From assembly GCF_902167145.1 (NCBI RefSeq), contig NC_050101.1:127068990-127132989 (forward strand): a DNA stretch of 64,000 nucleotides, in the 5' to 3' direction. This DNA comes from Zea mays (Eukaryota > Streptophyta > Magnoliopsida > Poales > Poaceae). The notes under the pieces are model-generated. The model saw only the letters and a list, made by a program, of their open reading frames with translations. It made no database searches and was not told where the DNA came from. A program made the translations under genes and the position numbers. Shown here piece after piece: positions 43,344-56,111 of the stretch. How positions within the stretch are numbered: the stretch's first letter is position 1; each line of letters starts with the position of its first letter.

Positions 43344-44613
43344 GTGGCGGAAGAGCAACATCTGGGTCTGTCCCGTCACCTTCCCCGCCGACGGAGGAGG
43401 AGGCGGGGCAACCATGGCCAAGCAGGAGGCGGCACCTCGTCGGCTGTCGAGCGAGTCGACGACGCCGGCGCCCCAGCGGGGGACACGTCGGGCGTCGACC
43501 TCGCGTCTGAGACGAAGACGGGCATCGTTTCCCCGCAACACGCCAACCCCAAGCGGACGGATGACGCCAGCACGCTCGCGAAGGACTTGCTGGGCATTAG
43601 CCTCGTACCTGAGATAATAGTGCAGTCCGTCCCCGATCAAGAGGTACCGTCTGTTTTCCACCCTGTGCCTTTTAGATTCAGCTTCGACCCACCAAGCGAC
43701 CTCGCTTCGGTGGACGCTTTCATAAAGGCATATCCGAACCTTCCGGGGTACCATATGTGGTCAACCTGGGACCGACTGACGACCGTCTCGACCTATGGGC
43801 CCCTGGGTTCCGAGGAAGATGACGAGCCCGACTCTTGTTGGGATTTCTCCGAGCTCGGTAACCCCAGTGCCATGCGAGACTTCATGGCTGCATGTGACTA
43901 CTGCCTCTCCAATTGTTCCGATGATGGCCACAGCCTTGATGACAAGGATTGTGGCCCAAGTCGCGAATGTTTCCACGTCGATCTAGGGGGTCTCGACGAA
44001 GGCAACCATCTTGGTATGCCAGAGGACGGTGACCCCCTAGGCATGCGCCTCGCATTGACATCCTTTGGGAGCTAGCTGTGGTCCAATCCCAGCAGGGGGT
44101 CAGGACGCACAGCTCGAGCAAATCCGCGAGATGCAGGCCAGGCTCGATGAGGAAGCAGGACAACTTGTGCAACTCCGACAGAACATCAGGCAGGAGTGGG
44201 CAGGCCGAGCACCGGCCGGAGAAGCGCGTCATCTGGCCTAGGACGTCCAGCACCGCATCGCCGACGATGCCAGGGCAAGGCTGCCCCCGGCTTCCAGTGG
44301 GGTCGGCCAGAACCTGGCTGTAGCGGCAATACTACTCCGAGCGATGCCGGAACCATCCACCACCGAGGGGCGGTGTATCCAGGGAGAGCTCAAGAATCTC
44401 CTGGAGGATGTCGCGGTCCGACGGGCCGAAAGCTCTGCCTCCCGAAGGCAGGGGTACCCCTCAGAGCATCGCGCCGCGACTTCCCGATTCATGTGGGAAG
44501 CTTCGGTCCACACCGGGCGCACGCGGGACACAGCGCCTGCAGCCCCGGGTCGCCTCAGCAACGAGCACCACCACCGCAACCGTCGAGCCCACCTCGACGA
44601 GAAGGTGCGCTGA
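43344..44613 (+). pseudogene. Huck-like gag, N-terminal part, broken
   Basis: An Arg-rich then acidic frame runs from ATG 43344 to a stop at 44075, including VFHPVPFRFSFDPPSDLAS. The protein sense continues in other phases, with shifts around 44060 and in the GGGGG run at 44095-44099. It then meets stops TAG at 44239 and TGA at 44611 within one frame. Decay is clear. The start is uncertain because no close family member is in the window. Confidence 0.65.
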
Positions 44614-46389
44614 GGCTACCACCCCAGGCATGGGGGACACTACGACAGCGGGGAGGATCGGAGCCCTTCGCCCGAACCGCCTGGTCCGCAGGCTTTCAGC
44701 CGAGCCATACGACGGGCGCCGTTCCCGACCCGATTCCGAACCCCGACTACCATCACCAAGTACTCGGGGGAGACAAGGCCGGAACTGTGGCTCGCGGACT
44801 ACCGGCTGGCCTGCCAGCTGGGTGGAACGGACGATGACAAACTCATCATCCGCAACCTCCCCCTGTTCCTCTCCGATGCCGCCCGAGCCTGGCTGGAGCA
44901 TCTGCCTCCTGCGCAGATCTCCAACTGGGACGACCTGGTCAAAGCCTTCGCCGGCAACTTCCAGGGCACATACGTGCGCCCTGGGAACTCCTGGGATCTC
45001 CGAAGCTGCCGCCAGCAGCCGGGAGAATCCCTACGGGACTACATCCGACGATTTTCGAAGCAGCACATCGAGCTGCCCAACATCACCGACTCAGATGTCA
45101 TCGGCGCTTTCCTCGCCGGCACCACTTGTCGCGACCTGGTGAGCAAGCTAGGTTGCAAGACTCCCACCAGGGCGAGCGAGCTAATGGACATCGCCACCAA
45201 GTTCGCCTCTAGCCAGGAGGCGGTCGAGGCCATCTTCCGGAAGGACAAGCAGCCTCAGGGGCGCCAGCCGGAAGACGTCCCCGAGGCGTCCGCTCAGCGC
45301 GGCACCAAGAAGAAGGGCAAGAAGAAGTTGCAAACGAAACGCGACGCCGCCGATGCAGATCTTGTCGCCGCTGCCGAGCACAGGAACCCTCGGAAGCCTC
45401 CCGGAGGCGCCAACCTATTCGACAAGATGCTCAAGGAGTCGTGCCTCTATCATCAGGGTCCCATCAAGCACACCCTTGAGGAGTGCGTCATGCTTCAGCG
45501 CTACTTCCACAACGCCGGGCCACCGACGGAAGGTGGCAAAGCCCACGACAACGACAAGGAGGGCCACAAGGCAGAGGAGTTCCCCGAGGTCCATGACTGC
45601 TTCATGATCTACGGTGGGCAAGTGGCGAACGCCTCGGCTCGGCACCGCAAGCAGGAGCGCCGGGAGGTCTGCTCAGTGAAGGTGGCGGCGCCAGTCTACC
45701 TATACTGGTCCGACAAGCCCATCACCTTCGACCAAGGCGACCACCCCGACCGCGTGCCGAGCCCGGGGAAGTACCCGCTTGTTGTTGATCCCGTCATCGG
45801 AAACGTCAGGCTTACCAAGGTCCTCATGGATGGAGGCAGCAGCCTCAACATCATCTACGCCGAGACCCTCGGGCTCTTGCAGATCGATCTGTCCGCGATC
45901 CGGGCCGGTGTGGCGCCCTTTCATGGGATCATCCCCGGAAAGCGCGTCCAACCCCTTGGGCAACTCGCTCTGCCCGTCTGCTTCGGGACTCCCTCCAACT
46001 TCCGAAAGGAAATCCTCACGTTCGAGGTGGTCGGGTTCCGAGGAACCTACCACGCAGTGCTGGGGAGACCATGCTACGCCAAGTTCATGGCCGTCCCCAA
46101 CTACACCTACCTCAAGCTCAAGATGTCAGGCCCCAACGGGGTCATCACCGTCGGCTCCACGTACCGACACGCGTACGTATGCGATGTAGAGTGCGTGGAG
46201 TACGCCGAGGCCCTCGCCGAATCCGAGGCCCTCATCACCGACCTGGAGAGCCTCTCCAAAGAGGTGCCAGATGCGAAGCGCCACGTCGGCAACTTCGAGC
46301 CAGCAGAGACGGTTAAGTCCGTCCCTCTCGACCCCAGCAACGACGCCTCCAAGCAAGTCCAGATCGACTCCGAGCTCGACCCCAAATAG
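44614..46389 (+). pseudogene. Huck-like gag core and protease
   Basis: The same frame as 44344-44613 is open from 44614 to TAG 46387-46389. The retrotransposon gag domain is readable (FLSDAARAWLEHLPPAQISNWDDLVKAF, then RQQPGESLRDYIRRFSKQ). A basic linker (KKKGKKKLQTK) and a Cys/His region (CLYHQGPIKHTLEEC) follow. The aspartic protease has VLMDGGSSLNIIY, with D-G-G in place of D-S/T-G, as in several Tat elements. A TAG divides it from RT in the same frame, so Pol would need readthrough, or this is a mutation. Confidence 0.85.
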
Positions 46390-46395
46390 GAAGCA

Positions 46396-47545
46396 GTGCT
46401 CGTCGACTTTCTCCGCGTGAACGTCGAGGTTTTTGCATGGAGTCCCTCGGACATGCCTGGCATCCCGAGGGATGTCGCCGAGCACTCGCTGGATATCCGA
46501 GCTGGAGCCCAACCCGTGAAGCAGCCTCTGCGCCGATTCGATGAAGAAAAGCACAGAGCCATAGGCGAGGAGATCCACAAGCTGATGGCTGCAGGGTTCA
46601 TCAAAGAGGTATTCCATCCCGAATGGCTAGCCAACCCTGTGCTTGTGAAAAAGATAGGTGGGAAATGGCGGATGTGTGTAGACTACACTGGTCTAAACAA
46701 AGCATGTCCGAAAGTTCCCTACCCTCTGCCTCGCATCGATCAAATCGTGGATTCCACTGCTGGGTGCGAAACCCTGTCGTTCCTCGATGCCTACTCAGGG
46801 TATCACCAAATCAGGATGAAAGAGTCCGACCAGCTCGTGACTTCTTTCATCACACCTTTTGGCATGTACTGCTACATCACTATGCCATTTGGTCTGAGGA
46901 ATGCAGGCGCGACATACCAAAGGTGCATGAACCACATGTTCGGAGAGCACATTGGTCGAACGGTCAAGGCTTACATCGATGACATTGTAGTCAAGACGAG
47001 GAAAGCCTCCGACCTCCTCTCTGACCTTGAAACGACATTCAAGTGTCTCAAGGCGAAAGGCGTAAAACTTAATCCTGAGAAGTGTGTCTTCGGAGTCCCC
47101 CGAGGCATGCTCCTGAGGTTCATCGTCTCCGAGCAGGGCATCGAGGCCAACCCGGAGAAAATCGCGGCCATCACCAACATGGGGCCCATCAAGGACTTGA
47201 AAGGAGTACAGAGGGTCATGGGATTCCTTGAGGCTCTGAGCCGCTTCATCTCGCGCCTCGGCAAAAGAGGCCTGCCTCTGTACCGCCTCTTAAGGAAGAC
47301 CGAGCACTTCACTTGGACCCCCGAGGCTGAGGAAGCCCTTGGGAACTTAAAGGCGCTCCTTACAAGCGCGCCCATCCTGGTGCCCTCCGCTGCCGAAGAA
47401 GCCCTCTTGATCTACGTAGCCACAACCACTCTGGTGGTCAGCGTCGCGATCGTAGTCGAGAGACGAGAAGAAGGGCATGCATTGCTCGTCCAGAGGCCGG
47501 TCTACTTCATCGGTGAGGTACTGTCCGAGACCAAAAATCTGTTGC
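46396..47545 (+). pseudogene. Huck-like reverse transcriptase
   Basis: The frame continues after the TAG with EAVLVDFLRVN, then the RT blocks: NPVLVKKIGGKWRMCVDYTGLN, LSFLDAYSGYHQI, FGLRNAGATYQR and the active site Y-I-D-D-I-V-V (near 46975). A connection domain follows (FTWTPEAEEALGNLKALL, RPVYFIGEVLSETK). A frameshift at about 47541-47550 moves the sense into the frame that carries RNase H. The catalytic aspartates are intact. Confidence 0.88.
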
Positions 47546-48193
47546 CCGCAAATTCAGAAGCTACTGTATGCGGTGATTCTGACGCGGCGAAAGTTGCGAC
47601 ACTACTTCGAGTCTCATCCGGTGACTATGGTATCATCCTTCCCCCTGGGAGAGATCATCCAGTGCCGAGAGGCCTCGGGTAGGATTGCAAAGTGGGCGGT
47701 GGAGATCATGGGCGAGACAATCTCGTTCGCCCCTCGAAAGGCTATCAAGTCCCAAGTTTTGGCGAACTTTGTGGCTGAATGGGTCGACACCCAGCTTCCA
47801 GCAGCTCCGATACAACCGGAACTCTGGACCATGTTTTTCGATGGGTCGTTGATGAAAACAGGAGCGGGTGCGGGCCTGCTCTTCATCTCACCCCTCGGGA
47901 AGCACCTCCGCTACGTGTTGCGCCTCCATTTCCCGGTGTCCAACAACGTGGCCGAGTACGAGGCTCTCGTTAACGGGTTGCGCATCGCCATCGAGCTAGG
48001 GGTTCGGCGCCTCGACGCTCGTGGCGACTCGCAGCTTGTCATTGACCAAGTCATGAAGAACTCACTCTGCCGCGACCCGAAGATGGAAGCCTACTGTGAC
48101 GAGGTTCGGCGCCTGGAAGACAAATTCTACGGGCTCGAGCTCAACCACGTCGCCCACGGTACAACGAGACTGCGGACGAGCTGGCTAAAATAG
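47546..48193 (+). pseudogene. Huck-like RNase H, second (archaeal-type) domain
   Basis: The shifted frame reads QIQKLLYAVILTRRKLRHYFESH, a Tat-lineage linker, then MFFDGSLMKTGAGAGLLFISP, NNVAEYEALVNGLRIA and RGDSQLVIDQV. This gives the D, E, D catalytic pattern of RNase H1/aRNH. A 1-nt loss near 48160 shifts the end of the domain (sense continues as a NETADELAKIA-type motif in another frame) and the used frame stops at 48193. The extra RNase H is typical of Tat elements. Confidence 0.82.
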
Positions 48194-49636
48194 CCTCGGG
48201 GCGGACAACGGTCCCCCCGGACGTCTTCTCCCGAGACCTCCATCAACCCTCTGTCAAGACCGACGACACGCCCGAGCCCGAGAAGGCCTCGACCCTGCCC
48301 GAGGCACCCTCGGCTCAGCCCGAGGCACCCTTGGCCCCGAGGGTGAGGCTTTGCGCGTCGAGGAAGAGCGGAATGGGGTCCCGTCTAATCAAAACTGGCA
48401 GACCCCGTACCTGCAATATCTCCACCGAGGAGAGCTACCCCTCGACAGAGTCGAAGCTCGGCGATTGGCGCGGCGCGCCAAGTCGTTCGTCTTGCTGGGT
48501 GACGAGAAGGAGCTCTACCACCGCAGCCCCTCAGGCATCCTCCAGCATGCATATCCATCGCCGAAGGTCAGGAGCTATTGCAAGAAATACACTCGAGGGC
48601 TTGCGGTCATCACGCAGCGCCTCGAGCCCTTGTTGGAAACGCCTTCCAACAAGGTTTCTACTGGCCAACAGCGGTGGCCGATGCCACTAGGATTGTACGC
48701 ACCTGCCAAGGGTGTCAATTCTACGCAAGGCAGACCCACCTGCCCGCTCAGGCTCTGCAAACAATACCCATCACCTGGCCATTTGCTGTGTGGGGTCTAG
48801 ACCTCGTCGGTCCCTTGCAGAAGGCACCCGGGGGCTTCATGCACCTGCTGGTCGCTATCGACAAATTCTCCAAGTGGATTGAGGTCCGACCCCTAAGCAC
48901 CATCAGGTCCGAACAGGCGGTGGCGTTCTTCACCAACATCATCCATCGCTTTGGGGTCCCGAACTCCATCATCACCGACAACGGCACCCAGTTCACTGGC
49001 AGGAAGTTCCTGGACTTCTGCGAGGACTACCACATCCGGGTGGACTGGGCCGCCGTAGCTCACCCCATGACGAATGGGCAGGTAGAGCGTGCCAACGGCA
49101 TGATTCTACAGGGACTCAAGCCGAGGATCTGCAACGACCTCAACAAGTTCGGCAGGCGATGGATGAAGGAACTCCCCTCGGTGGTCTGGAGTCTGAGGAC
49201 GACGCCAAGCCGAGCCACGGGCTTCACGCCGTTTTTTCTAGTCTATGGGGCCGAGGCTATCTTGCCCACGGACTTAGAATATGGCTCCCCGAGGACGAGG
49301 GGATACAACGAACAAAGCAACCGGACCAGCCGAGAAGACTCACTGGACCAGCTGGAGGAGGCTCGGGACATGGCCTTACTACACTCGGCGCGGTATCAGC
49401 AGTCCCTGCGACGCTACCACGCCCGAGGGGTTCGGTCCTGAAACCTCCAGGTGGGCGACTTGGTGCTTCGGCTACGACAAGACGCCCGAGGGCGCCACAA
49501 GCTCACTCCTCCCTGGGAAGGGCCATTCATCATCGCCAAGATCTTGAAGCCCGGAACATACAAGTTGGCTAACAGTCAAGGCGAGGTCTACAACAACGCT
49601 TGGAACATCCGACAGCTATGTCGCTTTTACCCTTAA
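48194..49636 (+). pseudogene. Huck-like integrase
   Basis: After the RNase H tether (frames around 48200-48560) the zinc region is split by a shift near 48570. From 48578 the frame reads EIHSRACGHHAAPRALVG, YWPTAVADA and CQGCQFYA (HHCC). The core follows: D in WGLDLVGP, D in ITDNGTQF and E in NGQVERAN, then TPSRATGFTPFFLVYGAEA. A TGA at 49439-49441 separates the C-terminal domain (VGDLVLRLRQDARG...WNIRQLCRFYP, ending at TAA 49636). It is similar in order to the integrase at 1-1461, but GC-rich in codon use. Confidence 0.88.
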
Positions 49637-49860
49637 GATGTTTTCAAGTCGTTCATATACCTCGTTTACATACACAAGTAAAGTCTAACCATCAAGGAAG
49701 GGTCAGCCTTGCCTCGGCAAAGCCCGACACTCCCTCGAGGGCTAGAAGGGGGGAACCCCCTCTGCGTCAAAATTTTCCTCGGAAAAAGTCTTTCGGCCAG
49801 GACATCTTTCGCGCTTTTCGACTACTTCGATAGTGGGATCCTGAAAACGATGGAGTACAT

Positions 49861-50914
49861 GTAAGCGGCAAGGACGACCGAGCCGAGGGACTCCTACGCC
49901 TCCGAGATACGAATACCTCACTCATCACCTTCTGCGATAAGTAACTCACGCTCGGATAAGCGATTCTGCTAACCGAACAAGTCTTAACGCTCGAAAACTT
50001 CTCTGCCGAAACGATTTTTCGTGCCTTCTCGACTATATCGATAACAGAATCCCACGGATGGGCAAGAGTACATGTAAGCGGCGAAGGCCGACCGAGCCGA
50101 GGGACTCCTACGCCTCCGGGATACGGATACCTCACTCATCACCTTCCGCGATAAGTAACTCTCGCTCGATGAGCGATTCTGCTACCGACAAACAAGTCCT
50201 GATACTCGAAACAAGGGGAAAAGAAATGCAGCTTTACAACACGACGATGATATGTTTGGGCCTCGGCGGCCGCAAAAAACATACGCACACTACAGATAAA
50301 CTGTTCCTGCAGGTTCAGACGTCAATAGGGGGAGCAGCAGCACCCTCGGCATCGACTCCACCTTCGGTGGTATCCGACCCGGCCTCGGACGGCAACACGG
50401 TTGGAGGATCTCCACCTCGAAGGAAAATGTCAGCACCGCGCCTGGGCCATCGCTGCCAGGGTCTCCTCCAGGAACCCGGCCCGAGCAGACGGCTTAACTG
50501 GCCGCTCCGTAGCCTCAGCCAGCTGTCCCCCAGGGACAACAGCCCGGCTCATGGCCTCGGCAGCCCGACCCCAGGGCCGGTCCCGCCAGTGGACAACCCG
50601 GCCAGTTTCCAGCCGCCGCTGCTACGCCTCCTCGGCCTGGGAAGTCCCCCGCTCCTAGGCCGACGAAGTTTCTTCTCCAGCCGATTCCGCCTCTGTCCAC
50701 GCTCACATCGCTGCCTTCGGCTCCGGCTCATCGCAGAGCGGCCGAGGGTTCTCTTTAACTGAGCAAGAGAAGCCTTGAGTGGCAAGGTCGACCGAGCCGA
50801 GGGACTCCTATGCCTCCGGGATACGGATACCTCACTCGTCACCTTCCGCGCAGGGCAACTCACACTTGGTTAAGCGGTCTAGCTAGCCGACAGGCGAGTC
50901 CTGGTGCTCGAAAT
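49861..50914 (+). repeat. Three dispersed copies of a ~140-bp unit in Huck-like 3' region
   Basis: The shared core ACCGAGCCGAGGGACTCCTA, then CCTCCGGGATACGGATACCTC and AAGTAACTC...AGCGATTCTGCTA, occurs at 49861-49998, 50073-50212 and 50776-50914. The first two also share the preceding ~70 bp (the GATA/AGTACATGTAAGCGGC region). The function is unknown. Confidence 0.85.
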
Positions 50915-52950
50915 AAGGAAGAAACACGGTATTGCACCAAAAATACCCAGATGTTCAGGCCCCGACAGCCACAATGAACAGACACCGGCACTCAAGATGC
51001 CATTACAAACGGAACTCCGGTTCCACTCCCGCAGGTACGAACAACCCCCCACATCGGAGGGCCTGCGGGACGACAACTTCCAGATGGCTCGCCGCCGCCC
51101 ACTCCGGCAGCAGCGACAACGACCTCCGCTCTAGGCGGCCAAACAGCAGCAGCGATGACCTCAGGGCAGACGCTGCTGCGACAAGGTTCTTGCCCACGCC
51201 CCCACTCAAGGGGCGAGGACAAGCTATCAAAGCCAAAGAGCCAGAGGCCCGGAGCGCAGGTGGCGCCGACGATCTCGTCGGCGACGAGGACTTCTCCAGC
51301 TGCCACCACCTCAGCACGACGACGACAGCCACCTGCCCACCGGCAGATCCCCACTCAAGTCCTCCCGGATGGGCGAGCATCGACCTCCGCATGGAGGCGT
51401 CGTGCCGGAGCACGGGCAGGACAGCCCAAGAACACGAACGCCGCCCTAGCAGCGCGCGACGTCTTGGGCGGTCCCCCGGTACGCGCGGCGCGACAGCCGC
51501 CCGTACAGCGGCCAGATAGCCACACTCCGCCCAGCGGCGGGAGGGGGCACCGGAAGCTGAGCCAGAGCCAGCGAGCCCAACGCGCTGGAGCTGACGATGC
51601 TCGCGGCCGACCGGCCCCGCGTTGTCGAAGTCCGCCCCCTCTGCTAGGCCGGTGAGCGCCCTCTCCCCTGAATGCTGAAGGAGAAGGTGGCCCACCGACC
51701 CGTGCGGGAGGTAGAGCTCCGGCTCAGCTCGCCCTCCGCCCCAGCAAGGATGATGAAGATCCTTGAAGCTGAGGGCGGGGCAGAGGCTGCAGCCCGGCTT
51801 GCTTCTCCCCACCATCGAACTGGTGGTCACCATCTTGGGTGACCATTAGTAAGGGGATGCAACCGGGCTGCCTGATGAAAATCCTTGAAGCCGAGCGATG
51901 GCTGAAAGGTACCAACCTCCATGAGCTTGCGCTCCTCCCACAACGAGACGAAGACGACGCGGGTGCTCCCCATCCGGGGGCTCGGAAGGCGGAAGGGCGT
52001 GATGCATGAGGAAAGTGCGAAGGCATGGCTGTCACCCAGGGGGCCAATCCCTTTTTAAAGGCGACTCACCCCACTCGCGTCCTAAGGCGTCGTGGGCTAA
52101 GTCTTCACCGACGCGCTCAAGGGTCCTCCCCCTACGACACGGGGGCTGGGACCCGCACGACGTGCAAGCTGGCCCAGGACAGAAGAAGCCAAACCGCCGC
52201 GCGCGGAGCGTGTAACTGCCCAACGGTTACAAGCACTCCTCCGTCTTCGCCTAAACCAGCGGGTGAAAGGGCGGACCGCCATGCAGATGGCATGCAACCG
52301 CACCACGGGGATGCACCCTTTCGACTTCGACGCATCCAGCATGGAGTCCTGGGCCCACACGTCATGTAACCGGCGCGCCGGTTACTACGTGTGAAAAACT
52401 GCACCGCCACTTGCACCAATGCCGCGCCTTCTCGACTGCGGAATCAGTGCCGTGACTCAAGGCAACCCTGCGCATAGCCCAACAGTGCCAACCAGGCGCA
52501 TCGGTCACAGGTCAGTCAGCCACGGAAGAAGGCGCGACGGTCGATATGGCCAAAAGTGGGCCGCCAGTAATGGCGGCAGCAAGCGAGCGGAAGTGGCGGT
52601 CAAATCGTCTGCAGGCTCACGTCCCCTCCTAGGGCAGCAGGAGAGCCCTCTCCCACGACGTGAAGACGACACACCCGTGTTCCGTTCCTCTAACGGCTCG
52701 CGCAACGGCTGCCCCGCGAACCACTCGTCCCGTCGCATTAACTCCGCGGCAGGGTAGGCGACACCTTTGGCAGGCGAAGCGGGCAACGCTTCACCTCCGC
52801 CATAATGACCGCGTCAAAAAAGGTGTGCCACATCGTTCAATTTCATATCCTTTTCCTCTTCCCCTTTCTCTCTCTTGCTACAGGGACCGGGAAAGGGGAT
52901 ACTCCGAAAGGGATCCTTCTCTACGAAGGAAGCGGGCCCCGAGCCCTCCT

Positions 52951-53160
52951 ACTGATCAGAGGTTCGAAGGCTGGCCCCTCGGAAAGGTTCGACAGCCGCC
53001 TCAGAGCACTCGGGCTCCGTGCCCACTACTGGTCAGGGGTTCGAAGGCTGGCCCCTCGGAAGGGTTCGACAGCCGCCTCAGGCCACTCGGGCTCCGTGCC
53101 CACTACTGATCAGGGGTTCGAAGGCTGGCCCCCGAAGGGTTCGACAGCCGCCTCAGAACA
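52951..53160 (+). repeat. 77-bp tandem repeat, about 2.7 copies
   Basis: ACTGATCAGAGGTTCGAAGG and the following sequence recur at 52951, 53028 and 53105, an exact 77-bp period. The third copy has a short deletion. It lies in the non-coding 3' part of the Huck-like element. Confidence 0.9.
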
Positions 53161-53889
53161 CGCAGAGCGAGGGATGACTCTGGGTACATCCGATACATGG
53201 CCAAGGCTCGGGCTACGCTCTCGAGGTACCCTAGGACATTTCTGAGACCAGCAGGAGCGATTCTGTAACGGAATCCCATCAGAGGGAGGCATCGAGCCCT
53301 CGGACCCTATCAAACGGGACCGGGTCCGGCAAATCACCTGTAGGTACTTTTGGAGCGCGCCTATGGGCCACTAGCCGACCCTTATCAAATGGGGCACGGG
53401 CGTCCACTCGGATCACCCGTTAGCAACTCACTGGAGACACCATGTTCGGCGCCCTCCGAGGGCAACATGGCGCTTCCCCCCTCCTCCTTGCGGAAAGGCG
53501 ACGAAGGGGCGTATGATAAAAGCCGAGTCAGTCCTTGGCCGTCCTCTCGCTCTGTGCGGAGGCTCGGGGGCTGCTCTCGCAAACCCGGCTCTGGCCAAAC
53601 CGTTGACAGCGTCAACATACCAGCCTGAGAACTCGGAACCTGACTATGCACCCGGGCTACGACCAGTTCGCATGAGGGAACAATCAGACCGGCCGAGGCA
53701 TCACGAAAGGCATTAAGACCTTGAAGGAGTCAAACCACTCCTTCGAGGCCTCGGGGGCTACACCCGGCGGGTGCGCTCGCGCGCACCCACCGGAACAAAA
53801 TGCAATCGAGAAAGGCCGGTCCCCTTGCAAAAAAGTGTGACAAAGCCTCCAAGCGAGTACCCACACTCCCTTTGAGGCTCGGGGGCTAC

Positions 53890-55335
53890 TGTCGGGGACC
53901 ATAATTAGGGGTACCCCCAAGACTCCTAAACTCGGCTGGTAAACACCATCAGCACAAAGCTGCGAAGGCCTGATGGGCGCAATACAGGACAAAGCTCTGT
54001 CCGCTCAAGGGACACGATCTCCCCTCGCCCGAGCCCAACCTCGGGCAGGAACAACAGACCCAGACAGATTCACGCCTCGCCCGAGGGCCTCCTCAAGCAA
54101 CGGGCGCACCTTCGACTCGCCCGAGGCCCAGCTCGGGCAGGCTTCGCGGAGAAGCAACCTTGGCCAGATCGCCTCGCCAGCCGACCGGATCGCAGGAGCA
54201 TTCAATGCAAGGATCGCCTGACACCTTATCCTGACGCGCGCTCTTCAGTCAACAAGGCCAAAGTGACCGCAGTCACTTCGCCCCTCCACTAACTGACCTG
54301 TCAGGAAAACAGCGTCGCCTGCGCTGCTCCGACTGCTGTGCCACCCGCCAGGGTGAGGCTGACAGCAGCCAAGTCCAGCCTCGGGCGCCATAGGAAGCTC
54401 CGCCTCGCCCGACCCTAGGGCTCGGCCCCCGCCTCGACCTCAGAAGTCGGTCTCCGCCTCGCCCGACCCCAGGGCTCGGACTCCACCTCGACCTCAGACA
54501 ACGGCCTCTGCCTCGCCCGACCCTCGGGCTCGGACTCAACCTCGACCTCGGACGACGGCCTCCGCTTCGCCCGACCCCCGGGCTCGGACTCAATCTCGAC
54601 CTCGGACGACGGTCTCCGCCTCGCCCGACCCCCGGGCTCGGACTCAGCCCCGACCTCGGAGGAGTCTCCGCCTCGCCCGACCTTGGGCTCGGACCGACCA
54701 CGTCGCAGGGGGGGGTACATCATTACCCTACCCCTAGCTAGCTCAGGCTACGGGGAACAAGACCAGCGTCCCATCTGGCTCGCCCCGGTAAAACAAGTAA
54801 TGATGGCACCCTGCATGCTCCATGACGACGGCGGTTCTCAGCCCCCTACGGAAGCAAGGGGACGTCAACAAGGTCCCGTCAGCCCCAACAGCTGTGCTTC
54901 TACAGGGCTCAAGCGCTCCTCCGACGACCACGACGCCACATGAACAGGGCTCCAACACCTCTCCGACAGCCACGTCAGCATGTACATAGGACTCTGGCTC
55001 CTCTCTGTCGGACACGTTAGCACACTGCTACACCCCCTATTGTACATCTGGGCCCTCTCCTTACGTCTATAAAAGGAAGGTCCAGGGCCCTCGTACGAGA
55101 AGGTGGCCGCGCGGGAGGACGGGCTGACTGACGGTCTCTTTCTCTCCCTCTCCCTCGCGAACGCTTGTAACCCCTACTGCAAGCGCATCCGCCCTGGTCG
55201 CAGGATAACACGAAGCCGCGGTTCCCCTTATTATTTCCCCCTTGTGTTCCGTCTCGCGCCGACCCATCTGGGCTAGGACACGCATCGACAATTTACTCGT
55301 CGGTCCAGGGACCCTCCGAGGTCGAAACGCGGACA
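53890..55335 (+). repeat. Huck-like 3' LTR
   Basis: 1446 bp, TGTCGGGGACC to CGCGGACA. TATAAAAGG is at 55068-55076. It has five copies of the 54-bp unit (54398-54690) against six in the 5' LTR, which accounts for most of the length difference. The last bases GCGGACA differ from GCCGACA of the 5' LTR by one point change. 55336-55578 shows AT-rich DNA with no feature I can name. Confidence 0.92.
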
Positions 55336-56111
55336 GTTGACTTTTGTTTCTTATTTATAATATCGAAGCATCTTCTCTATTTTCATTATATTTTGTATTA
55401 TTTGAGTCTCAACTTTAAAAGTAATTAAATGGGCTCAATATGACATATGTAGGTTGCTCTTATTGTATGATTCAGCAGATCCTCTATTACATCTTCTATC
55501 TTATCTTTATTTTAAACTTAAATGTGTAAACAATGTTAAATAATGTCAACGTTTCCTTTATTTTAGTGCGTGACAGTCTAAGGCTGCCCGCAGTGGAGAG
55601 CTCCATTTGCTACTCGATCTGACATAGAGTACAAAATCTGCCGCAGTGGAGAGCTGTATGGGCGACTCCATTTTAGCGTAGATGCTCAGGAACGGCAAAA
55701 CTAGCGTGGTACGGATTTAACTCTATGCAGCCACAAGCCAGCCGCTGCGACGTGTAGCCTGCAGGGGCAGCGCAACTGAAAAGGCCGCCCAATGTAAAAG
55801 CGTGACGTGTATGAAAGTGAAATAAAAAAATGATATAATATATGGTAGTTGGTATAGGGTTGAGATATGGAGTAAATATGACTGCGGAGAATTATGGTAT
55901 AGAGTAGAGAACCTTGCTGACAAGGACAAAATATTCTTTTTAGAGTAGAAATTTAGAGTTGTATGAGTGCGGATAGCAGTGGCGAAGCTAGAGCGTAACA
56001 GAGGGGGGTGCGACTATAAAAGAGTAACAAAAGAAAATGGCAATATAAATACTACTAGCATGGTCAAAACTATCAAAATAGGCAAAATACATTATATGTT
56101 AATTGTTACCT

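Larger units (their letters stand above)
49637..53889 (+). other. Huck-like 3' non-coding region with internal repeats
   Basis: 4.25 kb between pol and the 3' LTR. It holds three diverged copies of a ~140-bp unit, three copies of a 77-bp unit and many GC-driven frames. A 276-codon frame on minus (51003-51833) lies where Tat elements carry antisense genes. It shows no domain I recognise and overlaps other open frames, so I do not call it a gene. A polypurine tract (GAGGCTCGGGGGCTAC, 53874-53889) borders the LTR. Confidence 0.7.
32086..55335 (+). mobile_element. Huck-like Ty3/Gypsy retrotransposon, complete but defective
   Basis: TGTCGG...CCGACA LTRs at 32086-43109 (split) and 53890-55335 bracket gag-pol on + and a 4.2-kb 3' non-coding region. 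Subtracting the nested Sirevirus (9521 bp plus a 5-bp duplication) leaves about 13.7 kb, the size known for maize Huck. Outer flanks are GTTGC (32081-32085) and GTTGA (55336-55340), a target duplication with one change. Gag-pol carries several stops and frameshifts, so it is not autonomous. Confidence 0.85.

Noticed and set aside
51003..51833. 276-codon minus frame in the Huck-like 3' region
   Set aside because: GC-rich, overlapped by a plus frame, no domain or codon signal I can recognise; kept only as a possible remnant, not a gene.
32081..55340. Perfect 5-bp target duplication for the Huck-like element
   Set aside because: GTTGC and GTTGA differ by one base, so it is reported as imperfect.
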